NCBI GenBank assembly: GCA_011525845.1
Contig: WYBP01000017.1
Span: 235,024 to 299,023 of the forward strand
Reading direction: 5' to 3'
DNA from: Gemmatimonadaceae bacterium
Lineage (GTDB): Bacteria > Gemmatimonadota > Gemmatimonadetes > Gemmatimonadales > Gemmatimonadaceae
DNA: 64,000 nucleotides
The notes beneath the pieces are model-generated. The model was not told the origin of the DNA and did not search any database. It was given only the letters and a program-made list of their open reading frames with translations. A program made the translations under genes and the position numbers. Positions 42,618-50,872 of this stretch are shown piece by piece. Numbering within the stretch: position 1 is the first letter of the stretch; the number at the start of each line of letters is the position of its first letter.

Positions 42618-43661
42618 ATGCGCCGCATCCTGGGACTCGCCTTCGCGCTCCTCCCGCACGGCCTGCTCGCGCAGGAACCGGCGAGCTGGGGCTCGCCGCT
42701 GGAGTTCGCCACGTTCTCGATCGCCGCGGTCGACCCACGCACCGGCGAGACCGGCGTCGCGGTCACGACGCGGGTCGCGTGCGTGGGCAATGGCGTGCCC
42801 TGGGTGCGGGCCGGCGTGGGCGCGGTCGCGACGCAGGCCAACACGCGGACCGAGTATGGCACCCTGCTCCTCGACGGTCTCGCCGCCGGCCTGACGCCCG
42901 CGGCGGCGCTGCAGGCCGCGCTCGCCGCCGACAGTGGTGCCGCGAACCGCCAGGTGGGCGTCGTCGCGCGGAGCGGTGAGAGCGCCCAGCACACGGGCAC
43001 CGGAACGTCACCCTGGGCCGGCCATCGCGCCGGGGCCAACTACGTCACGCAGGGCAACCTCCTCACGGGGCCCGAGGTGCTCGCCGCCGTCGCACGCGCG
43101 TTCGAAGCGAGCGCCGGCGCGCCCCGTCACCTGGCCGACCGCCTGATCGAGGCGCTCGCGGCCGGCCATGCCGCGGGTGGCGACGCACGCAAGGGGCGCG
43201 CACAGTCCGCCGCCGTGGTGGTCGCGGACCCGCGTCCGGGGCGCTCGCGCCGCCCGGACCAGGTCACGGTGGACATCAACGTCTGCGAGCACGCCGAGCC
43301 CGTCGGCGAACTGCGCCGCATCTATGACGCCGTCTCGCAGACACTCGGCTTCCGCACGCTCGAGCAGCACACCGGGAACGACGTCTGGCAGCTGCGCGTC
43401 ATGCTGCACGCGCTCGGCTTCCTCTCCCCCGGCACCCCCACGCTCGCGCGCGACGCGAACGCGACCCGCTACACGCCCGACGTCATCGCCGCCGTGGATG
43501 CGTTCCGCGCGTCGGAGCGCCTCTCGGGCCCGGCACAGGGCTCGCCCGCCGGGCTGGTCGACGCGGAGATGGTCGCGCGCCTCTGGGCGGCACTCGAGCG
43601 CGCCGGGAAGGCGACCGCCGTACGCGAGCAGCTGTTGGAGACCGTCGCGATCCGTCGCTGA
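42618..43661 (+). CDS. DUF1028-family exported protein with peptidoglycan-binding-like C terminus
   Basis: A 347-residue protein with a signal peptide (to about 19, LLAQEP). Residues about 25-210 match DUF1028: ATFSIAAVDPRTGETGVAV, VACVGNGVPWVRAGVGAVATQA, and a QGNLLTG segment followed by an Arg/Lys-rich G-R-A-Q-S-A-A-V-V-V. Residues about 240-345 resemble the small peptidoglycan-binding domain that usually follows DUF1028 (VMLHALGFL ... VIAAVDAFRASE). The pairing suggests a cell-wall-associated hydrolase, but no activity is established. ATG 42618 follows a GGGGAC ribosome site. A GC repeat and the BNR gene lie downstream. Confidence 0.8.
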   Translation: MRRILGLAFALLPHGLLAQEPASWGSPLEFATFSIAAVDPRTGETGVAVTTRVACVGNGVPWVRAGVGAVATQANTRTEYGTLLLDGLAAGLTPAAALQAALAADSGAANRQVGVVARSGESAQHTGTGTSPWAGHRAGANYVTQGNLLTGPEVLAAVARAFEASAGAPRHLADRLIEALAAGHAAGGDARKGRAQSAAVVVADPRPGRSRRPDQVTVDINVCEHAEPVGELRRIYDAVSQTLGFRTLEQHTGNDVWQLRVMLHALGFLSPGTPTLARDANATRYTPDVIAAVDAFRASERLSGPAQGSPAGLVDAEMVARLWAALERAGKATAVREQLLETVAIRR

Positions 43662-43670
43662 GCGCGCGGT

Positions 43671-43702
43671 GCGCGGCGGTGCGCGGCGGTGAACAGCCGC
43701 GC
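43671..43702 (+). repeat. 10-bp tandem repeat followed by a 7-bp stem-loop
   Basis: GCGCGGCGGT occurs twice in tandem at 43671-43680 and 43681-43690, with a partial copy just before. The second copy forms a hairpin with 43696-43702 (GCGCGGC, 8-base loop, GCCGCGC). It is 10 nt after the DUF1028 stop, so it may be a weak terminator, or only simple GC-rich repetition. Confidence 0.35.
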
Positions 43703-43713
43703 GCGGTTCTGCG

Positions 43714-43719
43714 TACCTT
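43714..43719 (+). promoter_or_regulatory. Candidate -10 box for the BNR giant-protein gene
   Basis: TACCTT within GCGTACCTTAGG at 43711-43722 lies 53 nt before ATG 43773, in an otherwise extremely GC-rich gap. It resembles TAATCT (33776) and TAGATT (6568) in distance and context. No -35 box is seen. Low-confidence promoter. Confidence 0.3.
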
Positions 43720-43772
43720 AGGGCGGTGCCGGCACGTCCCCGCCGCACCCTGAACCCCTCACGCCCATCGAC

Positions 43773-46700
43773 ATGCGCGCTCCCCGCCTCGCCGCCCGCC
43801 CCCTGACGTCCGCGGTCCTCGGACTCACGGCCGCCCTCGCCGCCACGCTCGTCGGCACGCCTTCGTCGGCCGCGGCCCAGCAGCGGACCGCCGCCGCGGC
43901 ACCGACCGTCGCCACCGGCGTCCCCGCCGCGACGCTCTCGCAGCTCCGCTGGCGGATGGTCGGCCCCGCCCGCGGCGGACGCGTCACCACCGTCACCGGG
44001 GTGGTGCAGGAGCCGCACACCTTCTACTTCGGCTCCACCGGCGGCGGGATCTGGAAGACCACGGACGCGGGCGCGAATTGGACCAACGTGAGCGACGGCC
44101 AGATCACGGTCGGCTCCATGGGCGACATCGACGTCGCCGACTCCGATCCCAACGTCATCTACGTCGGCACCGGTTCCGACGGCTACCGCTCGAACGTCTC
44201 GATCGGCAAGGGCGTCTGGAAGTCCACGAACGCCGGCCGCACCTGGACGCACGTGGGGCTCAAGGACGTCGGGAACATCGGCGGCGTGCGCGTCCACCCC
44301 TCCAATCCGGACATCGCCTTCGTCGCCGCGATCGGCGACCCCTTCCGTCCCACGAGCGCGCGCGGCGTCTACCGCACACGCGACGGCGGGAAGAGCTGGG
44401 ACCGCGTGCTCTACGTGAGCGACTCCACCGGCGCGGTGGACGTGGAGTTCCAGCCGGGGAACCCGAGCGTGCTCTACGCCTCGATGTGGCGCGCGGAGCG
44501 GAAGCCCTGGACGATCATCTCGGGGGCGATGGAAGGGGGCGTCTACAAGAGCACCGACGGCGGCACCACCTGGGCGAAGCTCACGAACGGCCTCCCGAAC
44601 GGCCTTGTGGGGAAGAGCAACATCGCCGTGAGCGCCGCGGACCCGCAGCGCGTCTACGTGCTGATCGAGGCCAAGCCCGGGATGGGGCTCTACCGCTCGA
44701 ACGACGCGGGCGCCTCGTTCACGGTGGCCTCCACCAACCCGCAGCTCAGCACGCGCTCCTTCTACTACACCACGATCTCCGCCGACCCCACCAACGCCGA
44801 CGTGCTGTACGCCGGCGCCGAGGGATACTTCAAGAGCACCGACGGCGGCCGCACCTGGGCGGGGATGAGCGTGCCCCACGGCGACAACCACGACATGTGG
44901 GTGCACCCGCTGAACGGCCAGATCATGATCCAGGCGAACGACGGCGGCGCGAACGTCTCGCTCAACGGCGGCCGCACCTGGAGCACCCAGTACAACCAGC
45001 CCACGGCCGAGATCTACCAGGTGTACGTGGACAACCAGTTCCCGTACCGCCTCTACGGCGCGCAACAGGACAACTCGACGCTGATCGTCCCCTCGCTCCC
45101 GGTCGCGAGCGGCGGGCTCGACGACCCCATCCAGGGGTGGTCCTCCGGCCCGGGGTGCGAGACGGGCCCGATCATGCCGCACCCCACGAACCCCGACACC
45201 GTCTACGGCTCCTGCAAGGGACAGTACTCGCGGATGTCGATGCGCACGGGGCAGGAGAAGCACTACTGGGTGGGCGCGCAGTCCCTCTACGGGAATGCGA
45301 CGAAGGACATGATCTTCCGCTTCCAGCGCGTCTCGCCGATGGACATCTCCCCGCACGATCCGTCGGTGCTCTACTACGGCTCGCAGGTGGTGCACCGCAC
45401 GCGTGACGAGGGCGTCACCTGGGAGGCGATCTCCCCGGACCTCACCTGGAACCCGCCCGACAAGCGCGCCGTCTACTCCGGCACGCCGATCACGGTGGAC
45501 AACACGGGCGAGGAGTTCTTCTCCACGCTCTACGCCATCCGCGAGTCCCCGCTCGAGCGGGGCGTGATCTGGGTGGGCGCGAACGACGGCCCGTTCCACA
45601 TCACGCGGGACGACGGCAGGAGCTGGCAGAACATCACCCCCCCGGGCCTCGAGCTCGGCGGGCGCGTGCAGAACATCGAGCCCTCCCCGCACCGCCGCGG
45701 CTCCGCGTACTTCGCGGTCCTCCGTTACCTGCTGGGGGACCACAAGCCCTACATCTACAAGACCGACGACTACGGCAAGACCTGGACGCTCCTCACCACC
45801 GGCACGAACGGCATCCCCGCCGACGAGCCCACGCGCGTGGTGCGCGAGGACCCCGACCGCGCCGGCCTGCTCTACGCCGGCACCGAGTTCGGGATGTACG
45901 TCTCGTTCAACGATGGGCGCACCTGGCAGTCGCTGCAGCGCAACCTGCCGAACACGCCGATCACCGACCTCAAGGTCCACCGCAAGGACCTGGTGATCTC
46001 CACGCAGGGCCGGTCGTTCTGGATCATGCACGACATCTCGCCGCTGCATGAGGTCTCGGACGCGCTGGCCGCCGCACCGGCGCACCTCTTCACGCCGCGG
46101 GAGGCGTATCGCATGCGCTACCGCGCCGGCTTCGGCGGGCTCGAGAGCGCCCGCGGCGGCGGCAGCGACCCGGAGTACCCGCCGGCGGGCGCCACCGTGG
46201 ACTACTGGTTCGCCACCGCACCGGCGGGCGAGGTCACGCTCGAGGTGCTCGACGCCACGGGCGCCGTGGTCCGCCGCTTCTCGAGCCTCGCCGCCGGCGA
46301 GCAGCGCGTGGAGCCGAGTGAGCCGTCGATGCGCGGCCCGATGTGGGAGCGGATCGGGACGCCGCGGCTCCCGGCCGCCGCAGGGGCCAACCGCTTCACC
46401 TGGGACCTCTCCCTCGCCGGACCGTGGGACCCGAACCCCGCGCGCAGCGGGCGGAACGGCCCGACGGCGGTCCCCGGCGAGTACCGCGTGCGCCTGACGA
46501 GCGGCGCCTGGAGCGCCACCCGGCCACTCACGATCAAGCCCGACCCGCGGATCGTCGCGGATGGCGTGACCATCCCCGTGATGCAGGAGCTGCTCGACCA
46601 CAACCTCGCCGTCCGCGAACTGGTGAGCGACATGAACCGCTTCGCTGCGGAGGTCGAGACGGCCTTCCGCGCGGCGCAGGGGCCGGCGAAAGATCGGATC

Positions 46701-46901
46701 GGCAAGGTGCGCGACCTGATCCAGTCGGAGCCCTGGCGCTACGGCCGCCCCGGACTCGCGGCGCACGTGCAGTACCTCTACGGCGCGATGATGCGCGCGG
46801 ACCAGAAGGTGGGGAACGACGCGAAGCAGCGGCTGGTGCAGCTCCGCAAGGAACTCACCGACGCGCAGGCGCAGTTCCGGAGTGCGACCGGCGCGCGCTG
46901 A
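43773..46901 (+). CDS. Large exported BNR/sortilin-type repeat protein
   Basis: A 1042-residue protein with an N-terminal signal peptide (to about 36, SSAAAQ). The first ~680 residues hold repeated BNR/Asp-box units, S-x-D-x-G-x-T-W: GIWKTTDAGANWT, GVWKSTNAGRTWT, GVYRTRDGGKSWD, GVYKSTDGGTTWA, GYFKSTDGGRTWA, SLNGGRTWS, YIYKTDDYGKTWT and MYVSFNDGRTWQ. Such blades form a beta-propeller like sialidases and VPS10 proteins, but there is no sialidase catalytic set (no FRIP or Arg triad seen). The C-terminal ~300 residues include a fibronectin-like strand region (VEVTLEVLDATGAVVRRF-like) and a helical end. Function unknown; likely a secreted binding protein. Confidence 0.85.
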   Translation: MRAPRLAARPLTSAVLGLTAALAATLVGTPSSAAAQQRTAAAAPTVATGVPAATLSQLRWRMVGPARGGRVTTVTGVVQEPHTFYFGSTGGGIWKTTDAGANWTNVSDGQITVGSMGDIDVADSDPNVIYVGTGSDGYRSNVSIGKGVWKSTNAGRTWTHVGLKDVGNIGGVRVHPSNPDIAFVAAIGDPFRPTSARGVYRTRDGGKSWDRVLYVSDSTGAVDVEFQPGNPSVLYASMWRAERKPWTIISGAMEGGVYKSTDGGTTWAKLTNGLPNGLVGKSNIAVSAADPQRVYVLIEAKPGMGLYRSNDAGASFTVASTNPQLSTRSFYYTTISADPTNADVLYAGAEGYFKSTDGGRTWAGMSVPHGDNHDMWVHPLNGQIMIQANDGGANVSLNGGRTWSTQYNQPTAEIYQVYVDNQFPYRLYGAQQDNSTLIVPSLPVASGGLDDPIQGWSSGPGCETGPIMPHPTNPDTVYGSCKGQYSRMSMRTGQEKHYWVGAQSLYGNATKDMIFRFQRVSPMDISPHDPSVLYYGSQVVHRTRDEGVTWEAISPDLTWNPPDKRAVYSGTPITVDNTGEEFFSTLYAIRESPLERGVIWVGANDGPFHITRDDGRSWQNITPPGLELGGRVQNIEPSPHRRGSAYFAVLRYLLGDHKPYIYKTDDYGKTWTLLTTGTNGIPADEPTRVVREDPDRAGLLYAGTEFGMYVSFNDGRTWQSLQRNLPNTPITDLKVHRKDLVISTQGRSFWIMHDISPLHEVSDALAAAPAHLFTPREAYRMRYRAGFGGLESARGGGSDPEYPPAGATVDYWFATAPAGEVTLEVLDATGAVVRRFSSLAAGEQRVEPSEPSMRGPMWERIGTPRLPAAAGANRFTWDLSLAGPWDPNPARSGRNGPTAVPGEYRVRLTSGAWSATRPLTIKPDPRIVADGVTIPVMQELLDHNLAVRELVSDMNRFAAEVETAFRAAQGPAKDRIGKVRDLIQSEPWRYGRPGLAAHVQYLYGAMMRADQKVGNDAKQRLVQLRKELTDAQAQFRSATGAR

Positions 46902-46922
46902 GCGAGTCCGCGAGGTGGGTCG

Positions 46923-46959
46923 CGACGGGGGTGGCGGAGCCGATCCGCCACCCCCGTCG
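46923..46959. terminator. Bidirectional hairpin terminator, 16-bp stem
   Basis: Arms 46923-46938 and 46944-46959 pair perfectly (CGACGGGGGTGGCGGA and its reverse complement) with a 5-base loop GCCGA. They lie between the convergent stops of the BNR gene (46901) and the small cupredoxin gene (46962), whose stop is directly at the hairpin's right foot. No T-tract. Same architecture as 14256-14292. Confidence 0.78.
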
Positions 46960-46961
46960 TG

Positions 46962-47342
46962 TCACCGCACCACGACGCGCGCCTGCATGGCGGGATGCAC
47001 GCTGCAAACGTAGGTGTGCGTCCCCACCTCCGTGAGCGTCGCGGTGAACGTTCCTCCCGTGGAGAGCAGCGGCGAGCTCCACCCGCCGCCGTCCGCCACC
47101 GAGGAGTGGAGCTGTGCCCCGTCGTTGCGCCAGGTGACCGTCGTGCCCGCGGTGACGCACGCGGAGGACGGCTCGAACGCGAAGTCGACGATCCGCACCA
47201 GTGGTGAGCCACCCGCGGTGGAGTCCGCGGGCGCGACGCAGCCATCGCCCGCGGACGCCACCCGCTCCGAGAAGCACGCGGCCGCGGCAGCCGAGGCGAG
47301 CAGCGAGGCGCCGGCGGCGAGCCGGACTCCGCGGCCCGTCAC
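46962..47342 (-). CDS. Small exported cupredoxin
   Basis: A 126-residue protein with a signal peptide (to about 21; a Cys in AAAACFSE could serve as a lipobox). A single plastocyanin-like domain carries IVDFAFEPSSACVTAGTTVTWRN, the copper ligand His in AQLHSS, and CSVHPAM near the end, supplying Cys, His and Met. It closes with A-R-V-V-V-R-stop, nearly the same as the C terminus of the neighbouring fusion protein. GTG 47342 overlaps the upstream stop in GTGA, so the two cupredoxin genes are translationally coupled. Expected role: periplasmic copper electron carrier. Confidence 0.85.
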   Translation of the reverse strand: MTGRGVRLAAGASLLASAAAAACFSERVASAGDGCVAPADSTAGGSPLVRIVDFAFEPSSACVTAGTTVTWRNDGAQLHSSVADGGGWSSPLLSTGGTFTATLTEVGTHTYVCSVHPAMQARVVVR

Positions 47343-48397
47343 TTGACCACCACCCGCCCCTTCATGAAGGGGTGCGGCGTGCAGTGGTAGGAGAAGGTGC
47401 CGGGCGAGTTGAAGGTGTGGCTCCAGCTCCGGCCGATCGGGATCATGCCTGACTGGAACGTGCCGTTGTCCGCGGTCACGGTGTGCTCGAGCAGGTCGTC
47501 GTTGCGCCAGATGATCGTGGTGCCGGCCGCGACCTCGATGTCGGGCTGCGTGTAGGAGAGCCGGTTGATGACGATCACGCGCACGGGACCCGTCGGCTCC
47601 GGCGTGGTCGCCTCCGGCGAGGCGCGCTCGGCGCGCGCGCCGAACCAGCGCGAGAGCGTGAGCGGCACCACGAACTCGAACCCGTAGCGCACGCGGTCCG
47701 TGCCGCGCGACGCGCCGTTGAGCGTCGCGGTGACGGCGTTCGACGCGAACAGCGAGAACGAGTGCGGCGTGGTGGGGATCCCGAGGGCGACCCCCGCGCT
47801 CCACGCGGCCTCGACGCCGTCGGGTCGATCGAGCAGGGAGACGTAGTCCCCCTGGACGGCCAGCCAGCGTCGGAGGCGCAGTGTCGCGCCCCCGCCGACC
47901 GCGACCTGCGCGCCGCCATCACCCGAATCGGGATCGGTGAGCACGCGCGCGACGCCATTGAGTCCCAGGCGACCCCAGCGACGTCCCAGGGCGACCTCGG
48001 CGTCCACGCCTTCGGCCGCGAGGTTGTAGCCCACCTGCCCCCCGAGGTCCACCGCGGCGCCCGTCTCCTGCGAGAGCGGTCGCCACCGCCCGAAGAACTC
48101 CCACTCGTTCGGATAGGCCGGCGCGAGCGCGGAGTTGGACGAGTACGCGAAGCCGACCATCGTGTGCCGCGGGAGTCCCACGCCAAGGATCAGCGTCGGG
48201 TAGTTCGAGACCTTCCGCACCGGGGCGGGGCTGGCCTCGAACCGGTGTTGGAAGTTGAACTGCGCCCGCCCCGCCGGGACGACCCAGGCGCCAGGGGTGT
48301 TCGGCGGGTGGTCGAGCACGGATTGCGCCCGGGCGGCGGTGACGACCAGGGCGCAGGAGGCGACGCCAGCGAGCAGGGAGTGGCAGGGGACGCGCAC
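47339..48397 (-). CDS. Beta-barrel-like exported protein fused to a C-terminal cupredoxin
   Basis: A 352-residue protein. GTG 48397 is chosen because GACGGAGCCC precedes it and a signal peptide (VRVPCHSLLAGVASCALVV, cleaved near ARAQ, residue 25) begins there; GTG 48436 is an in-frame alternative. Residues about 30-262 show alternating aromatic/charged strands such as FNFQHRF, LILGVGLPRHTMVGFAYSS, WEFFGRWRPL, VGYNLAAEGV and YGFEFVVPL, resembling outer-membrane barrels of the DUF5777 type. Residues about 265-352 are a cupredoxin with His in EHTVTAD and CTPHPFM. Fusion of a barrel-like domain to a blue-copper domain is unusual. It lies upstream of, and coupled to, the small cupredoxin gene. Confidence 0.75.
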   Translation of the reverse strand: MRVPCHSLLAGVASCALVVTAARAQSVLDHPPNTPGAWVVPAGRAQFNFQHRFEASPAPVRKVSNYPTLILGVGLPRHTMVGFAYSSNSALAPAYPNEWEFFGRWRPLSQETGAAVDLGGQVGYNLAAEGVDAEVALGRRWGRLGLNGVARVLTDPDSGDGGAQVAVGGGATLRLRRWLAVQGDYVSLLDRPDGVEAAWSAGVALGIPTTPHSFSLFASNAVTATLNGASRGTDRVRYGFEFVVPLTLSRWFGARAERASPEATTPEPTGPVRVIVINRLSYTQPDIEVAAGTTIIWRNDDLLEHTVTADNGTFQSGMIPIGRSWSHTFNSPGTFSYHCTPHPFMKGRVVVK

Positions 48398-48515
48398 GGA
48401 AGGGCTCCGTCGGTGCGGGGAGCGACAATGGCGCACAGGTGAACTACCCGCCGACTCCTCGCGCTGTGACAGCCGCGGAGCGCCTCGCCCTGATCCGCGC
48501 GCCCTGTCGCCGCCG

Positions 48516-50168
48516 CTAGATCTCCCCGCGCTTCGCCGCCTCCGAGATCCGTTCCCCGGCCCGGAACGCGAGCGCCATGATCGTCATCGTCGGCTGCCCC
48601 CGCCCCGAGGTCACCATGCTGCTCCCGTCGCAGACGAAGAGGTTCCGGATGTCGTGCGTGCGGTGGTCACGGTCGATCACGCTCGTGCGCGGGTCGTTCC
48701 CCATGCGGGCGGTGCCGAGGAGGTGGGCCGTGAAGCGCTGCACCGTCGGCGGCGCGCCCCAGATCCGCTTCGCCCCCGCCGCCTCATGCATCTCCCGCGT
48801 GCGGTCCTGGAAGAAGCGCATCGTCGCCAGGTCGTCGGGATGGTCCTCGTAGGTGATCCGCGCCGCCGGACGCTGGAACTCGTCCTTGAGCGTCGGGTCG
48901 AGCGTGACGTTGTTGCTCGCCACCGCGAGTGACGTCGTGTGGCCGTACAGCTGCATCGAGCGCGTGTAGGCGTGCGCGAACCACGCCTTCCACTCGGCGC
49001 CCCATCCGCGCATCCCCTCGGGCACGTTGAAGCTGGCGAAGATCGGGAACCAGATCCCGCCGCGCGCATCGAAGCCGCCGCCGCCGTAGAACCCGCGCTT
49101 GGGGTCGCTGTCGTAGAGGTCCATCACGATCCGCGAGACCTCCACGCTCCGGTGCTCGTTCAGCGGGTGCTCGTACTCGCCCTGCGTGACCCCCGCACCG
49201 TTGAACATCAGGTGCTGCCCCACCATCCCGGAAGAGTTCGCCAGCCCGTCGGGATGACGCGAGTTCTCGGACATCAGGAGGAGGCGCGGCGTCTCGACGC
49301 CGTTCGCCGCGAGGATCACGGCGCGCGCACGCTGGCGCTGCTCCGTCTTCGAGGCGTCGAAGTAGAGGACGCCCGTCGCGCGGCCGCGCGCGTCCACCTC
49401 CACGGCGCGCACATGGCTGTGCGGCCTGATCTCGCATCGCCCCGTGGCCTCCGCCACCGGGATCACCGAGGCGAGCGAGGAGCCCTTGGCGTTGTACTCG
49501 CACCCGAACCCGATGCAGAAGCCGCAGTGCTGGCAGGCGGGACGCCCGTTGAACGGGCGCGAGAGGATCGCCATCGGCGCAGGCTGCGCGCGGTACCCCA
49601 ACTTCGCCGCGGCGCGCTCGAGGAGCACCCCCGACGACTTCACGGGCAGCGGCGGCATCGGATAGGGGCGCGACCGAGGCGGGTCCGTGGGGCCCGAGGC
49701 GCCCGACACGCCGACCTCCCAGTCCACCTTCGTGTAATACGGTTCCAGCTCCTCATACGTGATCGGCCAGTCCGCGAGTGCCGCACCGGGGATGTCGCCG
49801 AGGACGCTCCGTTCGTTGAAGTCGATGGGCCGGAGCCGCCAGAAGTTCGCGGTCATGTGCACGCTGCTCCCGCCGACGCCGGACGCGTAGATCAGCCCAC
49901 CCGCGTTCGGCTGCGCGACCTCCTTCTCGGTCTGCCGCCAGCTGAAGGGCGTCTTCGAGAGCAGTTCCCCGTCGAGCCAGACCGCCTGCTCATCGTGCCG
50001 GAACTCCGACACGCTCCGCCGCGGTCCCTGCTCGAGGACGACCACGCTGTGGCCGCGGGTGGAGAGCTCCTTGGCCAGGACGCCGCCCGCGGCGCCCGAC
50101 CCCACGATGACGAAGTCCACGGTCTCCGTCGTGGCGTAGCGCGCGGTGCGCGAAGGCTGCGCCTGCAT
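48516..50168 (-). CDS. GMC-type flavin dehydrogenase, large subunit
   Basis: A 550-residue GMC oxidoreductase resembling gluconate 2-dehydrogenase and related sugar-alcohol dehydrogenases. FAD binding: VDFVIVGSGAAGGVLAKEL (18-36) and LIYASGVGGSSVHMTANFW. The C-terminal part has LLGTARMG and HDIRNLFVCDGSSMVTSGRGQPTMTIMALAFRAG, the usual His/Asn end. Four Cys in PACQHCGFCIGFGC resemble a cofactor or cytochrome-docking cluster. It lacks a signal peptide and starts inside a TGATG overlap with the Tat-signal subunit upstream, so it is likely carried to the periplasm by that partner. No heme subunit gene is adjacent. Substrate is unknown. Confidence 0.9.
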   Translation of the reverse strand: MQAQPSRTARYATTETVDFVIVGSGAAGGVLAKELSTRGHSVVVLEQGPRRSVSEFRHDEQAVWLDGELLSKTPFSWRQTEKEVAQPNAGGLIYASGVGGSSVHMTANFWRLRPIDFNERSVLGDIPGAALADWPITYEELEPYYTKVDWEVGVSGASGPTDPPRSRPYPMPPLPVKSSGVLLERAAAKLGYRAQPAPMAILSRPFNGRPACQHCGFCIGFGCEYNAKGSSLASVIPVAEATGRCEIRPHSHVRAVEVDARGRATGVLYFDASKTEQRQRARAVILAANGVETPRLLLMSENSRHPDGLANSSGMVGQHLMFNGAGVTQGEYEHPLNEHRSVEVSRIVMDLYDSDPKRGFYGGGGFDARGGIWFPIFASFNVPEGMRGWGAEWKAWFAHAYTRSMQLYGHTTSLAVASNNVTLDPTLKDEFQRPAARITYEDHPDDLATMRFFQDRTREMHEAAGAKRIWGAPPTVQRFTAHLLGTARMGNDPRTSVIDRDHRTHDIRNLFVCDGSSMVTSGRGQPTMTIMALAFRAGERISEAAKRGEI

Positions 50169-50743
50169 CAGCGCCGCTCCTGCGCGGCCTGCGCGTCGTA
50201 GTAGCCGAAGGGCGCGGCGTGCGTCATCGCGTTCTCGAACCCGATCAGGCGCCAGCCGATGCCGTCGCGGTTCCCGCCATACGAGGGGTCCGCGAACATC
50301 CCCATCATCGTGAAGGACCGCACCCAGCCGAAGAATTCGCCCTGCTCGATCTCCGCGAGCAGCGCATCCTGCTCGGCGGCGGTGAGCGCCGCGAACCCCG
50401 CGGCGCCCGCTCGCTTGGCCGCAGCCCGGGTCCTGATGTCGGCGAGTCCCTCGCGGAAGTCACCCAGGTCGCGGGCCGCGAAGGTCTCGAACGCCTTGTC
50501 GAAGAAGAACACCACGCCCGCCTCGGTCGCGCCCGGCGTGTCCGTCGTCGGAACGATGCGGGCCGCGATCGCCTGCACCTCCGCCGCCTCGGTAGGGGTG
50601 AGCACGGCGAAGCGTTCGGGAAGGTCGCCGGCGAGCACCGCGTCAGCGTGCGCCCGCGCCTCGCGGACCCCGGCGTAGGGTGAGAGCGCACCGGCGCCGG
50701 CGACGGCGAGGGTGACGAGGAAGTCGCGGCGGGTGGCCGGCAT
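50168..50743 (-). CDS. Gluconate 2-dehydrogenase subunit 3 family protein (Tat signal)
   Basis: A 191-residue small subunit. ATG 50743 follows a TGGAGA ribosome site; in-frame upstream codons were rejected because the Tat signal MPATRRDFLVTLAVAGAGAL starts here with R-R-D-F-L. The mature domain matches gluconate-2-dehydrogenase subunit 3: AAEVQAIAARIVPTTDTPGATEAGVVFFFDKAFETFAA and LAEIEQGEFFGWVRSFTMMGMFADPSYGGN, whose last motif is the family's hallmark. It is thought to chaperone the FAD subunit through the Tat pathway. TGATG overlaps the GMC gene's start. Confidence 0.9.
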   Translation of the reverse strand: MPATRRDFLVTLAVAGAGALSPYAGVREARAHADAVLAGDLPERFAVLTPTEAAEVQAIAARIVPTTDTPGATEAGVVFFFDKAFETFAARDLGDFREGLADIRTRAAAKRAGAAGFAALTAAEQDALLAEIEQGEFFGWVRSFTMMGMFADPSYGGNRDGIGWRLIGFENAMTHAAPFGYYDAQAAQERR

Positions 50744-50872
50744 GCGGGTCTCCAGCGAGGGGAAAGCCTGCAGAAGCTCCGCCTCGCGACTGCACGATGT
50801 CAAGCCGCCTGCGCGTCAGCATCCGGGCGGCGGACTGGCGGGCGGGTCGCGTTCGCGCCTTCTTCCTCGGTC

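Noticed and set aside
43671..43690. CRISPR-like or regulatory repeat array
   Set aside because: Only two 10-bp copies in a GC-rich gap, no spacers; treated as simple repetition.
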